Below the pieces are notes generated by a model. That model was not told where the DNA came from. It ran no database searches and worked only from the letters and a program-made list of their open reading frames with translations. This document shows positions 28,985 through 38,201 of a stretch of DNA of 46,560 nt, piece after piece (the stretch's first letter is position 1; every line of letters begins with the position of its first letter). Position numbers and translations under genes: made by a program. Location: positions 1 through 46,560 of IMG/VR virus record IMGVR_UViG_3300035114_000005, one strand, 5' to 3'. This stretch comes from a virus.

Positions 28985-29973
28985 TGGGTTTTGATCCTCT
29001 CACGATCGGCGCTGCAGCCAGCATTGGCGGCTCACTGTTTGGCATGCTTGGTGGGGGCAACAACCAACCTGCGCCCCCGCCGCCCAGCTACCAGCCCCAG
29101 TTTCAGGGACAGGCCGACCAAGGCGCGATCGCCGGGATTGGTAATCTGGCGGGTTACAACGCCTATGGCCAGAATTACGGACAGGCTTCCGGCATCGCCC
29201 AGAACATGGTCAACAACCCCTATGCAGGGCTGTACCAGCAGGGGGCGAACACCACGGCCGGCGCGGGCTGGGGCGTAGGCGGCGGCCAGATCGGTGCCGG
29301 CATGGACCTGATGAACGCGGGGCAGGGCATGCTGCCCTACGCGCAGTCCATCCTGCAGACCGGCTTCGACCCTCAGAACGCATTGCGCGACCGTACCCAA
29401 CAGCAATTGACCGATTCGATTCGTGCCGGCGAGAGCGCGCGAGGCATCGCGATGTCGCCTTACGGCGCCGGGATCGAGAACAAGGGGCTGTCGGACTTTA
29501 ACATTGACTGGCAGAATCAGCAGCTTCAGCGGCAGAACACCGCCGCCCAAGGGGCTGGTTACCTCGCCAACTCCGGTGGCAACGCCATCAACCTCGGCCA
29601 GAATGTCTCGACGCTGGGCCTGCAAACTCTGCAGAACGCTTCGGCGCTACCCTATTCGACGGCCAACACCATCAGCGGCAACCAACTGGGTGCGCTGCAG
29701 AACTTCGGACAGTATGGGGCTGGGGCGACGAACACTGCGCAGCAGGCGATTGCAGACTATCTGCAGTACCTGGGTGTTGGCAACCAGTCAGCCGGGGTGG
29801 CGAATCAGGCGTACGCGAATCAGATCACTGCTCAGAACAACCAGTTCAACCAGAACCAGAAACTGGGGGCTAACCTCGGTGCCGGACTTTCGGGGCTGGG
29901 GCGATTGTCTGGAGGTAGCAGTGGGCCGACCAGTTACATGAACATTGGTGGCTACTCCATGCCGCAATTTTAG
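28984..29973 (+). CDS. Internal virion / ejection protein A (329 aa)
   Basis: Starts MGFDPLTIGAAASIGGSLFG, a short hydrophobic glycine-rich segment, then is Gly/Gln/Asn-rich through its length (A-G-Y-N-A-Y-G-Q-N-Y-G-Q-A-S-G, T-I-S-G-N-Q-L-G). This composition and position, first of three genes after the tail, match the smallest ejection protein of P22-like (gp7) and T7-like (gp14) phages, which inserts in the host envelope on infection. Overlaps the GNAT stop by one base. Confidence 0.72.
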   Translation: MGFDPLTIGAAASIGGSLFGMLGGGNNQPAPPPPSYQPQFQGQADQGAIAGIGNLAGYNAYGQNYGQASGIAQNMVNNPYAGLYQQGANTTAGAGWGVGGGQIGAGMDLMNAGQGMLPYAQSILQTGFDPQNALRDRTQQQLTDSIRAGESARGIAMSPYGAGIENKGLSDFNIDWQNQQLQRQNTAAQGAGYLANSGGNAINLGQNVSTLGLQTLQNASALPYSTANTISGNQLGALQNFGQYGAGATNTAQQAIADYLQYLGVGNQSAGVANQAYANQITAQNNQFNQNQKLGANLGAGLSGLGRLSGGSSGPTSYMNIGGYSMPQF

Positions 29974-29983
29974 GTGATGCCTG

Positions 29984-31066
29984 ATGAACCTCTCCGGCTT
30001 CTCAGCGGTCTACCCCGGCTATCAGGCGGCGGAGAACACGCAGGCTGACGTCGAGAAGAATCAGGCTGCCGCTAAGGAGGCGGCCAACAAGCTACTGGGC
30101 GCGCAAGTGCTCGGCCGCGCGCTGACCGGGGCGCAACCTCCGCCAGCCCCGAACCCCGGTCAGCCGCTCGCCCCTCCGCCAGGGCAGGCATCCGTTCCGA
30201 ACGCTCCTTCGCCGGGGCAGGTGCCAACTCCTCAGGCACCGGTACCTGTCCAGCAAGCACCCCCCGCTGCCGGACCGCCGGGCGCCCCTGTCGCGCAAGG
30301 TGGCGGGGGCCTGCCGGAGATCAGTTTGGAGGCCTTGACCAAGCGCATCCTGCAGACCACGCCGCAGGTGCAAGGCCACCCGGAGATCCTGATGGCGGCG
30401 CTGGAGCGCGCCGCGCCGCTGCTCGACCGGCAGTCCAAGGAGGACCTGGCCGAGTTGCGCAAGAAGATGCAGGAGCAGCGTCTGCAGCAGACCGGAGAAC
30501 TGGCGCAGGCGCGCATCGAGGCCGCGAAAGCGGCCGAGGCCGGCAAGCAGGGACGGTTCGACGCGCGCGAAGCGCGGCTGGCTGCGAGCACTGCCGTGCG
30601 GCAAGATCAAGGCTACCAGCGGCTCCAGCTGCAGGCGGACGCACTGGCGCAGCGGGCTCAGCAAACCGGCGACAGGCAGGCATTGGGGCAGTGGCGCGCG
30701 ACGGTCGACGCATTGCACAAGCGCGCCACTGAGATCATTCAGTCCAACTCGGTCAACTCCAACCTGTCGAAGGCGGACAAGGATGCTCTGTTGGCGGAGC
30801 AACGTTCAGCGTATGAAGCGCAGATCAGCGCAATGCGCGACCGGATAGGGGCATCCACGCCCACCGGCGGAACGGCAGCACCCGGCGCACCGGCAGCGCC
30901 CAAAGTGCAAGGCCAGGTCCCGCAGAACGCCCCACTGGTCACCGGTGGCGCACCCGCGGCCGACACGCCGCCGCTCGCCATGCTCAAGCCGGGCACCATC
31001 ACCACCTTTGCCAACGGCCAGAAATGGACTGTTGGACCTGATGGGCAGCCCAAGAAGGTAGACTGA
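29984..31066 (+). CDS. Internal virion / ejection protein B (360 aa)
   Basis: Second of three internal-type genes. A helical start (Y-Q-A-A-E-N-T-Q-A-D-V-E-K-N), a Pro/Gly/Ala-rich middle (about 50-105), then a long charged coiled coil (S-K-E-D-L-A-E-L-R-K-K-M-Q-E-Q-R, then A-R-I-E-A-A-K-A-A) and a short C-terminal beta segment (F-A-N-G-Q-K-W-T-V-G-P-D-G). It probably forms part of the ejectosome. Overlaps the next ATG by one base. Confidence 0.68.
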   Translation: MNLSGFSAVYPGYQAAENTQADVEKNQAAAKEAANKLLGAQVLGRALTGAQPPPAPNPGQPLAPPPGQASVPNAPSPGQVPTPQAPVPVQQAPPAAGPPGAPVAQGGGGLPEISLEALTKRILQTTPQVQGHPEILMAALERAAPLLDRQSKEDLAELRKKMQEQRLQQTGELAQARIEAAKAAEAGKQGRFDAREARLAASTAVRQDQGYQRLQLQADALAQRAQQTGDRQALGQWRATVDALHKRATEIIQSNSVNSNLSKADKDALLAEQRSAYEAQISAMRDRIGASTPTGGTAAPGAPAAPKVQGQVPQNAPLVTGGAPAADTPPLAMLKPGTITTFANGQKWTVGPDGQPKKVD

Positions 31067-33795
31067 TGGCCGGATGGGAGGTTGTCAGCCAGGAACCAGC
31101 CTCGCCACAGTTCGAGGATCGCTGGGCCGTGGTCGAGGAGACCACGCAGCAGGACCCCTGGAAGCCGGTGTCGCAGACCCCCATCCAGGCAGCAGTCGCT
31201 CCACAAACCGCGCCAACGGCCAGTTCTGAGCCTACCTTCCTGCAGAAGGTGCATGAGAAGATCGACCCGGAGCCGATCATTGGCGGCGTGGGCGCCAGTG
31301 TTGGGCGCATGCTGACGTCGCTGCTGGGCTTGCCGCAGCGCGCGATCGAGGGGAGCCAAGAGGACGTCGCCACCATGGGCAGTGGCGAACCCAAGGCATC
31401 CGTAGAGCCGGCGGCCGAGGCCGCGCTGGCAACGGCTCAGCTGCGCAAGACGGTGGGCGGCGCGCGGGCGCACCCGACTGATTCGGTCAAGCCGGTAGAA
31501 CCGAGTGTGACGGCGCCGTCACAGAAGGCAGACCCACTGGCACCGCCGGAGCCCGCTAAAATCGCGGAACCCGTGACCGAAATCGATGTCAATAAGCCAA
31601 AGATTGAAGCTTTGGAAGCAGCACTCGCCCACCCCGAGCCCAGTCCGCAGCAGCTGACCGGCGCCCGCAAGGCTGCGCGCGTCGTCCAGAACATTCTCAA
31701 CCCCGATGAAGTCTCACCGATGGCGCAGTCCGCCGCGGCCGACATCCGGCAGGCCGGTGGCAAGGCCGCACGCGACACCGAGACCACGCGCGCCGCGCTC
31801 GACGCCGAGAGCCAGAAGGTCTCCCGGCTGCCGGATGAAGAGAAGCTGCGCTTGATCGACTACATCGAGACCCGGTCCAAGGAAGGCACCGCGCCGCTGC
31901 GCGAGGATCTGATGCCCGTAGCCGACGCCGTCAAGAAGTCGATGGACCTGCGCCGCTCTAAGATCGAAGCGCTCGACTCGACCGAGAAGGCCCAATTCGT
32001 CCAGGACTACTACACCCATCTGTGGAAAGACCCGGAGGCCGCTGCGCAGGCGTTTACGGGTCCCGCCAAGGAAGGCACAGGGCGCTTCCTGAAAGAGCGC
32101 TCCGTGCCGACAGTTGCGGAGGGCATTGCGCGAGGGCTCGAGCCGGTCAGCCTCAACCCGCTCGAAGTCACCATGCGCTACGTCCAGTCGATGGACCGCT
32201 TCATCGCGACCAAGCAGGTGCTGGACAAGGGTCTGAAGGAAGGCACGCTCAAGCACTATACACCCGGCGAACAGCCGCCTGGCTGGGTCGAAGTCAATAC
32301 CCGCAAGGCAGGCGGTCCCGTCTACGCGCCGGCCGACTGGGCCCGGGTCTACAACAACTTTGTGGATCGCGGCATCCACGGGTGGAACGAAGATCTCGGC
32401 ATGGTTTACGACGCCGCGCGCAAGGCGACCAACTCCGTCACTGCGCTCGAGCTCGGCATCTCCGGCTTCCACATGTCGACCATGGCGCAGGAGGCGGTGG
32501 TCAACGGCGTGGCCAAGGCGATCGGCGAGCTCGCCGCCGGCAAGCCGATCAGCGCAGTGAAGTCACTGGTCGTGACACCGGTCAAACCGGTCACCAACGT
32601 GGTACGTGGCCGCGAGCTCGAGCACGTCTATCTCGGCAAGAAGCAGGGCACGCCCTTGATGCGCGAGATCACGGATCTCCTCACCGAGGCCGGCGGCCGC
32701 GCCAAGGGGATGAAGCACGCGCCGGAGTACGAATACTCGGCTGGTGGTTCCTACTGGGACAGTTTCAAGCATGGCACCGCGCTGATGGAAGTGAAGGCGC
32801 TGGGCAAGGAGTTTACTCAGGCGCCGCTGAAGACCGCGGCGATCTACCCGTTCCGTCAGGTCGGCCGCATTCTGCAGACCTTTGCCAAACCGTTGTTTGA
32901 GTACACCATCCCGAAGCTGAAGAACGGTGCGTTCTACGACAACATGGCCTCGTGGATGGAGGCCAACCCGGGCGCACCCCGTGCTGAACAGCTCAAGGCC
33001 GCGCGAAAAATCTGGAACTCGATCGACAACCGGTTCGGCGAGACCGTGCAGGACAACATCTTCTGGAACAAGACGCTCAAGCAGGCGCTGCAAATCTCGC
33101 TGCGGTCTTATTCGTGGACGTTCGGCACCATCCAGGAGATCGGCGGCGGAGCTAAATCGCTGGTGCGGCATCCTTCCAGCCTGTCGCCGAAGTCGAAGCA
33201 CTATGATCCGAAGGCTGCCTATGTCATCGCGCTGCCGATCGTCTACGCCACGCTGAATGCGGTCTACCAGAAGCTGAAGACTGGCAAGGACCCGGAGAGC
33301 ATCGAGGAGTTGATGCGCGGTGGGCTGACCGGCGGCACGGCGCCCGGCGTCGGCGGCAGAGGTGAAGTTAAGGAACGGGCGATGATGCCCGGCTACATGA
33401 AAGACGTGTTCGGCTGGTATCACCACCCGGTGCAGGAGGCCAAGAACAAGATGGCCACCCTGCCGCGCATGGTGGGTGAGACCATCACCAACAAGGACTG
33501 GCGTGACAAGCCCATTCGTGACGAGAACGCGCCGACGCCTGACCAGGTGCGGCAGTATTTCGAATACGTCTACCGTTCATTGGGCCCGATTTCGCTCAAG
33601 CAGATCGCGCAGGGCCAGAAGAGGGGATCGAATATCGGGGTTGGCGAATCTCTGCTAGGGCTGCGGCCGGCGCCGGCGTTCCTGCAGGACCCGGAGGGTT
33701 ATGAGAAGATGAAGAAAGGGATCGGACAGCGGGACTGGAAGTCCAAAGTCCGGGCTGATAAAAAACAGGAACGACAGTACGGAGGGCCGCAGTGA
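31066..33795 (+). CDS. Large internal virion protein with LPD38-like region (909 aa)
   Basis: Third and largest of the internal set, like P22 gp16 or T7 gp16. The N terminus is disordered (repeats of V-V-S-Q-E, W-A-V-V-E-E). Residues about 640-700 (I-W-N-S-I-D-N-R-F-G-E-T-V-Q-D-N-I-F-W, then L-R-S-Y-S-W-T-F-G-T) match the LPD38-type domain found at the ends of phage polyvalent/internal proteins. Long helices predominate; no lytic transglycosylase motif was found. Probably enters the host cell with the DNA. Confidence 0.75.
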   Translation: MAGWEVVSQEPASPQFEDRWAVVEETTQQDPWKPVSQTPIQAAVAPQTAPTASSEPTFLQKVHEKIDPEPIIGGVGASVGRMLTSLLGLPQRAIEGSQEDVATMGSGEPKASVEPAAEAALATAQLRKTVGGARAHPTDSVKPVEPSVTAPSQKADPLAPPEPAKIAEPVTEIDVNKPKIEALEAALAHPEPSPQQLTGARKAARVVQNILNPDEVSPMAQSAAADIRQAGGKAARDTETTRAALDAESQKVSRLPDEEKLRLIDYIETRSKEGTAPLREDLMPVADAVKKSMDLRRSKIEALDSTEKAQFVQDYYTHLWKDPEAAAQAFTGPAKEGTGRFLKERSVPTVAEGIARGLEPVSLNPLEVTMRYVQSMDRFIATKQVLDKGLKEGTLKHYTPGEQPPGWVEVNTRKAGGPVYAPADWARVYNNFVDRGIHGWNEDLGMVYDAARKATNSVTALELGISGFHMSTMAQEAVVNGVAKAIGELAAGKPISAVKSLVVTPVKPVTNVVRGRELEHVYLGKKQGTPLMREITDLLTEAGGRAKGMKHAPEYEYSAGGSYWDSFKHGTALMEVKALGKEFTQAPLKTAAIYPFRQVGRILQTFAKPLFEYTIPKLKNGAFYDNMASWMEANPGAPRAEQLKAARKIWNSIDNRFGETVQDNIFWNKTLKQALQISLRSYSWTFGTIQEIGGGAKSLVRHPSSLSPKSKHYDPKAAYVIALPIVYATLNAVYQKLKTGKDPESIEELMRGGLTGGTAPGVGGRGEVKERAMMPGYMKDVFGWYHHPVQEAKNKMATLPRMVGETITNKDWRDKPIRDENAPTPDQVRQYFEYVYRSLGPISLKQIAQGQKRGSNIGVGESLLGLRPAPAFLQDPEGYEKMKKGIGQRDWKSKVRADKKQERQYGGPQ

Positions 33796-34187
33796 TGTTC
33801 GGCGAGATGCCAGAGTACCTGCGCAAGCGACACAAGAACGACGTCCCCTCGATCGGGTCGCTCGACGACATCTGTCTGCCCGCAGCGCCGGTGCACTATG
33901 CCAGTGTGGAGATCGTCAAGGAAGCGCGCGACGCGGTGCTGGACAACTCGGCAGTGCTGGACGACATCACCAACAAGGCGCTGACGCGATTGTCGGAAGT
34001 ACTCGATGAAGACTGGACCGGAGACCCCAAGGCTGACGCCATCATGATGGATGCCGTTCGCCTGACGCTGACCACCCAGTTGCGTGTCGATGATTCGCGT
34101 TTGAAGAAACGAACCACCGACACTTTGGCGCAACTCCTCGCACGGATGGATCGCGAGGATGCGAACCTGAAAGTTATTAACGCCTGA
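33795..34187 (+). CDS. Hypothetical late protein, last of rightward block (130 aa)
   Basis: ATG 33795 overlaps the previous stop (TGATG); GTG 33792 is an alternative. The product is acidic and helical (M-P-E-Y-L-R-K-R-H-K-N-D start, E-I-V-K-E-A-R-D-A-V-L-D-N-S, L-A-R-M-D-R-E-D-A-N). No family recognised. Its stop codon (34185-34187) is immediately adjacent to the stop of the opposing leftward gene, so the two blocks meet without a spacer. Confidence 0.7.
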   Translation: MFGEMPEYLRKRHKNDVPSIGSLDDICLPAAPVHYASVEIVKEARDAVLDNSAVLDDITNKALTRLSEVLDEDWTGDPKADAIMMDAVRLTLTTQLRVDDSRLKKRTTDTLAQLLARMDREDANLKVINA

Positions 34188-34271
34188 TTACTTCTTTTTC
34201 TTCGGCGGCAGCTTCTTGTCGTCTTTTTTATCGCCCTTCTTGAACGGCATTGGCTTCATTTTCTTGGCCAT
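34188..34271 (-). CDS. Tiny lysine-rich protein (27 aa)
   Basis: ATG 34271 follows a strong GGAGGG ribosome site and reads 27 codons with 13 lysines: M-A-K-K-M-K-P-M-P-F-K-K-G-D, ending L-P-P-K-K-K-K. It is probably unstructured and nucleic-acid binding. Its stop abuts the stop of the rightward late block. A hairpin leader (34287-34301) precedes it. Very basic peptides of this kind occur in other phages, but their role is unknown. Confidence 0.6.
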   Translation of the reverse strand: MAKKMKPMPFKKGDKKDDKKLPPKKKK

Positions 34272-34286
34272 GTGGCCCTCCTTTAG

Positions 34287-34308
34287 CCCGCTGAATGCGG
34301 GGGTTTCG
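34287..34308 (+). terminator. Hairpin at the convergent junction
   Basis: CCCGC-TGAAT-GCGGG (34287-34301) followed on the plus strand by GGTTTCG. It could stop rightward late transcripts running into the early block. Read leftward it is the leader of the lysine-rich gene and is preceded by ACGAAAC, like the double-hairpin leaders at 1883 and 2502. The T tract is short, so the terminator role is tentative. Confidence 0.45.
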
Positions 34309-34329
34309 TACTCTACCGATGACCGGGCC

Positions 34330-34611
34330 TTACTGAGTTTGCGACGCCAAAGATTGAATCTGCTCGGCAGATGCCGGGAAGCCGTTGACAGTAACGGTTT
34401 CCATCACCTTGAACCCCGTGGGGGCGTAGCCAGACTTTTCGATCTGGTCCTTGGTGAGGGCACCATCAAACCACGACATCGCACCAACTTTCCAATCATC
34501 TGTGCGCCAGATGACTAGCGTTTTCCAATTCTTTGGTTCTGGATTCGGGCGGTCTAAATATATTGTCAGGGCACCAACCGCGATCAGAAAAAGGCCAATA
34601 TAGCTGTTCAT
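34330..34611 (-). CDS. Small membrane-anchored protein (93 aa)
   Basis: ATG 34611 with AGGAGAA site. Residues 4-19 (Y-I-G-L-F-L-I-A-V-G-A-L-T-I-Y-L) form one membrane span; the soluble C-terminal part (W-K-T-L-V-I-W-R-T-D-D-W-K-V-G) is mixed alpha/beta, probably facing the periplasm or cytoplasm. No family recognised. Near the end of the leftward block. Confidence 0.65.
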   Translation of the reverse strand: MNSYIGLFLIAVGALTIYLDRPNPEPKNWKTLVIWRTDDWKVGAMSWFDGALTKDQIEKSGYAPTGFKVMETVTVNGFPASAEQIQSLASQTQ

Positions 34612-34655
34612 AGTCGTTCTCCTGTTAATTTGGCGGTCTCCTTGCCAGTCCGGGC

Positions 34656-34826
34656 CTATGCGACCTCGACAACTTCACAGCCCCATGCCTTGCAAAGGGT
34701 AGTTTCGTGGGCCGCTTCCATGGCCTCTGGCTCCGTTTCAAACTCCGCCGCGTAATCGTCGTCCTCGTTCGTGATGATAAGCAGCTTTTTGCTCTTAGGA
34801 TTCCGCGTCGTGATAATGAACGTCAT
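34656..34826 (-). CDS. Hypothetical small acidic protein (56 aa)
   Basis: ATG 34826 after TTGGAGA. The product starts MTFIITTRNPKSKKLLIITN and continues with an acidic segment (E-D-D-D-Y-A-A-E-F-E-T-E) and ends C-K-A-W-G-C-E-V-V-E-V. The two nearby cysteines (45 and 50) may bind a metal. Soluble, unknown function. Confidence 0.6.
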   Translation of the reverse strand: MTFIITTRNPKSKKLLIITNEDDDYAAEFETEPEAMEAAHETTLCKAWGCEVVEVA

Positions 34827-34863
34827 GTTGTCTCCAATGTTTCGGACAGCCGGCCAGACCGGG

Positions 34864-35307
34864 CTATGTTGCGCGCCGCAGCATCACCCAAGACGTGCCT
34901 TTTTGTTGATGTGTGACGCCGTGACCAAATAGCGGCTCCCAAAATGGTGCCAGTAGCTCCAACACACCGGAAAGACGGATGTGGCCTTCATGCCACTTGA
35001 ACGCCATCAGGGCGTCATCGCGGGCCACTCGGTGAGCCTCTTTTGCCGTCCCCTTAATAGTTGCCCTGATCTCGTCGTGGCTAAAGCTGCCGTAGCTACG
35101 AACCATTCCGAAATTCTGGCCATTGTTCTTATGCGGCGGGTCAAAAACGATCAGGTCATACCCGTCGCCGATCTCCGCCGGCAGCGCCCGGGTATCTGCA
35201 ATGAAGTCGGGGTTAACCTCCGGTCTGATATCGACAAACGTCGCGCATGGGTGCGCCTTGTCGAACCAGATGCCGCGGTTGCCGGCGGATAGATCAAGCA
35301 CCTTCAT
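34864..35307 (-). CDS. SAM-dependent DNA methyltransferase-like protein (147 aa)
   Basis: A class I methyltransferase core: motif I-like V-L-D-L-S-A-G-N-R-G (3-12), acidic D-I-R-P (26-29) after the second strand, and motif IV D-P-P-H (56-59), the amino-methylating (N6A/N4C) type signature with His replacing the usual Tyr. At 147 residues it lacks an obvious target-recognition domain. There is no partner nuclease, so it is an orphan enzyme that may protect phage DNA. Substrate (DNA) is inferred from motif IV. Confidence 0.78.
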   Translation of the reverse strand: MKVLDLSAGNRGIWFDKAHPCATFVDIRPEVNPDFIADTRALPAEIGDGYDLIVFDPPHKNNGQNFGMVRSYGSFSHDEIRATIKGTAKEAHRVARDDALMAFKWHEGHIRLSGVLELLAPFWEPLFGHGVTHQQKGTSWVMLRRAT

Positions 35308-35348
35308 GTTCTGTCTCGTTCATGTGGCGGACTGTTTGAAACTCTGGG

Positions 35349-38201
35349 CTATGCGCGCTTCACCGCTGGCGAAACGATCGTCTCCACGGCAGCCAGGTGC
35401 CCCGACATCAGTGGGTGGTTGGCAATGATCTCGAGTGCAGTTACCTGGCCGGTTGAGTGTGGTGTGCCGGCGCCCAAGGTGATCCGTCTCGAAGTGCCCA
35501 GGATGCCCTTGTCCTTGAGATCCCGATAGAAGCCCTCGGTGTTGACGCCGACCTTGACCAGCCACTTCTTCAGTGTCTGCTCCTCGATATAGATCCGATG
35601 GTCGGTCAGCTCATGACGAACCAGGAGGTTCCGTCTTGGCTCTAGCAGCACGTGCGAGGTCTGATTCGGGCCAGGCTTGAAGCTCTTCGGCACTACAATA
35701 GTATCGAGCAAGTGCTGATCCAAGAAAGAGACCAGCATCGAAATAGGGTTCCTGTGCCCACTCAGCTCCGAGTGCAGCGTCCGTTTGCTCTGCACTTGCT
35801 CGATCGCCCATCCCGTGATCCGGTCGACCGAAAAGTCCAGCAGTCCGGCATGCTTCACAATGACGCCAGCTGCCATAACGCTCGCGATCGTCCGTACCCA
35901 GAAGCGATGCTCCTTGTCCAGCCCCGTCCGTTGCCACACGTTGTCGGTCCATTTGGGGAGTGCCTCCTTGATGTAGTTCAGGGTCTGGGGCTGGACGAGG
36001 TTTCGTAGGTACAGATCGGCAGCGTAACCGGAATTAGCATCGAGTTGTTGCTTAAGGACATCGCCTCGTCGCTTGTCCATGGTGGCTGGCGTGTCCATGA
36101 TAAATTCCAGTACACGGTAGGCCGGCGCGTCTGTTCCATCCATCGAAGAAAGGATGTCAACAATTGAGTTGTTGGAGGCGAGTAGCAGGATGGTTTGCCA
36201 CTCAGCACGCACATGACGCAGAGTGCCATCAGCTGTGCCACGGTCTTTGTCCCTTCCATTGGTGAACATCAGCACGAACCGGCGGATGCTCTCGGGGTCG
36301 CGGTTGTAGAGCTCGTCATAGGTGCAGGCGATGTTGCCGAACACGCCGAGCTTCAGTCCCTTGGCGACGGCAGTGTCGTCGTCGATGATTTGCGTCCCTT
36401 TGAGACGACCCCACACCGAAGCAGCCGCCTCAAGCGCAGTAGTTTTACCAGTGCCTGATTTGTCAGAGACGAGGCTAACGATTGCCCCGCCCTCTCCCGA
36501 AGAATGAAATCGCATGAGAGGTGCAGCGAATGAGCTAAGGAGAGCAAAAGCTTGAACTTCATGGCCCAGGGTAAATAACTTGTTAGCCGCACTAGACCAA
36601 GCTCCAATCGAACCATTTCGGCGTGGCCCAAGGTATTGGGAGCGTGATTGTACTTCATCAGAACCGATGACAGGTCGAACAGATGTTGCTGTATAGAGTT
36701 GCGTTCCGTAGAGGAATGCGCTGTCTTCGTCTTTCCATCCGAACTGGTCATACCTGCGCTCCAATTTATTTGCTCCGTTCCACATGTCGACCGAGTCGCG
36801 CACGAACTTCTTGAACAGGTCCGGCGAGTGCACCATCACACCCTGGCCGGCGATTTCGCTCAGGCCTGACGCCGAGAAGAACGTCTTCGCCGACATAATG
36901 ATCGACTGCACCGGTTCATGTGGCAGCTCCAGCTTCATCGAGAGACTGTAGCCACCGGCCACCTCGCCGGTCTGTACCGCGTCGAGGTAGATCGGGTAGG
37001 TCGATATTACTTCAGAGAGCGGGACGCCTTCTTTCTTTTCGAGCTCGAGGACGAGACTGCGGCCTTTCCACTGGTAGCCTTCGGGGAGGGTGGGCAAGCC
37101 GTTCCCTTCCACCCCGTCGTTTCCAAGATCCCTTCGTAATTCGTCCACGACGGGATTGTTTTCGATTCTACGCAGTGACGCTTGTACTCGTCCCAGCTGT
37201 ATCGGACTCGTGATTTTGCCGCGGAAGGGGCATCCTTGGCAGCCGGCTGGGTTGAGCCCTTCAAACTTTCCGCAAGTCGTAGGACCGAATTCTCGGCTTC
37301 GATCAAGTCGGGACTGCGTTTCGGCATGGGTGTAGCCGGCGTATCCTGAACTCCAGTGGTGGGCGTATGTTTCTCCATCTGTGCATGCCGATAGAACTCC
37401 CAATGCAGCGTACCAAGCTGGTTCATCAAGTCGACCAGCTGTAAGTGCAAGTCGTGCAACTTGCTTGCAAGCCCTAACAACAGGTTCGGTCCAGTGGGGC
37501 TCGTTGGCATAGATGTTGGCTGCGGCAGCGATGACGCTTGGGACAGAACTTCCAGTAGATCGCGGTTGTCTTCCGAGAATCGGCGGTTCATTTGCTTCCC
37601 CTTCCAAAAAACATTTGAAGTCCTCCAGGTCGTACGGGCCGACCAGCTCGCCGGCGCGGACTAGAGCGGCGTTCCCGCCCTTTCGGTTGTGGGTTCCGGG
37701 AGTTCGCAATACTGACGCGAGATCACAAGTCCTAGCCCCATCAATCGCCAAGCTGTGAAGGCGTGCAAGGTTTTTAAGTCCTGTTGAATATCGAAGCCAC
37801 TCGCGGCTGCCCAAGGTTTCGCTGAGAGGCCAGTACGTATGGATACCGTTACCTGATCCAACATATAGCGGTTTAGGTATCCCGATTTTTGAAACGAAGT
37901 TCTGAACAGCAAGCGCCGCATCAGTGGCGGTAGCGTAAGGCTTGCCTTCCCCGGCGTCGATGTCAAACCAGAAAGATCTGGCTCCAATGGCGTTGGACTG
38001 TTTGCGAGAGTCTGGTGTTCCGAAGACCCCGCACGCGTGGTAAACAGTTCGCTCCAGACCGTCCTGCTGGGTGATGAACTTCTCGAGCTCGCCCACCGTC
38101 GTAAAGAATTTGTTCCAGACTTTTCCTTCATTGAACACCGTCGCGCATTTGTAACCTTCGTGTGGCAGTATTCTTTCGAGAAACTGCAGCGCTGATGTCA
38201 T
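35349..38201 (-). CDS. Primase-helicase (AEP-like plus DUF927/P-loop) (950 aa)
   Basis: The N-terminal part matches archaeo-eukaryotic primase motifs: F-D-I-D (Asp80, Asp82), S-G-N-G-I-H (116-121) and L-R-T-P-G-T-H-N-R-K (165-174). A Cys-rich segment (Cys310, Cys321, Cys324, then G-K-I-T-S-P-I-Q-L-G) follows. The C-terminal half is a DUF927-like P-loop helicase with Walker A S-D-K-S-G-T-G-K-T-T (579-588) and Y-D-E-L (628-631). It would prime and unwind at the fork. No separate replicative helicase was seen. The gene overlaps the HTH-like gene upstream by 74 bases. Confidence 0.88.
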   Translation of the reverse strand: MTSALQFLERILPHEGYKCATVFNEGKVWNKFFTTVGELEKFITQQDGLERTVYHACGVFGTPDSRKQSNAIGARSFWFDIDAGEGKPYATATDAALAVQNFVSKIGIPKPLYVGSGNGIHTYWPLSETLGSREWLRYSTGLKNLARLHSLAIDGARTCDLASVLRTPGTHNRKGGNAALVRAGELVGPYDLEDFKCFLEGEANEPPILGRQPRSTGSSVPSVIAAAANIYANEPHWTEPVVRACKQVARLALTAGRLDEPAWYAALGVLSACTDGETYAHHWSSGYAGYTHAETQSRLDRSREFGPTTCGKFEGLNPAGCQGCPFRGKITSPIQLGRVQASLRRIENNPVVDELRRDLGNDGVEGNGLPTLPEGYQWKGRSLVLELEKKEGVPLSEVISTYPIYLDAVQTGEVAGGYSLSMKLELPHEPVQSIIMSAKTFFSASGLSEIAGQGVMVHSPDLFKKFVRDSVDMWNGANKLERRYDQFGWKDEDSAFLYGTQLYTATSVRPVIGSDEVQSRSQYLGPRRNGSIGAWSSAANKLFTLGHEVQAFALLSSFAAPLMRFHSSGEGGAIVSLVSDKSGTGKTTALEAAASVWGRLKGTQIIDDDTAVAKGLKLGVFGNIACTYDELYNRDPESIRRFVLMFTNGRDKDRGTADGTLRHVRAEWQTILLLASNNSIVDILSSMDGTDAPAYRVLEFIMDTPATMDKRRGDVLKQQLDANSGYAADLYLRNLVQPQTLNYIKEALPKWTDNVWQRTGLDKEHRFWVRTIASVMAAGVIVKHAGLLDFSVDRITGWAIEQVQSKRTLHSELSGHRNPISMLVSFLDQHLLDTIVVPKSFKPGPNQTSHVLLEPRRNLLVRHELTDHRIYIEEQTLKKWLVKVGVNTEGFYRDLKDKGILGTSRRITLGAGTPHSTGQVTALEIIANHPLMSGHLAAVETIVSPAVKRA

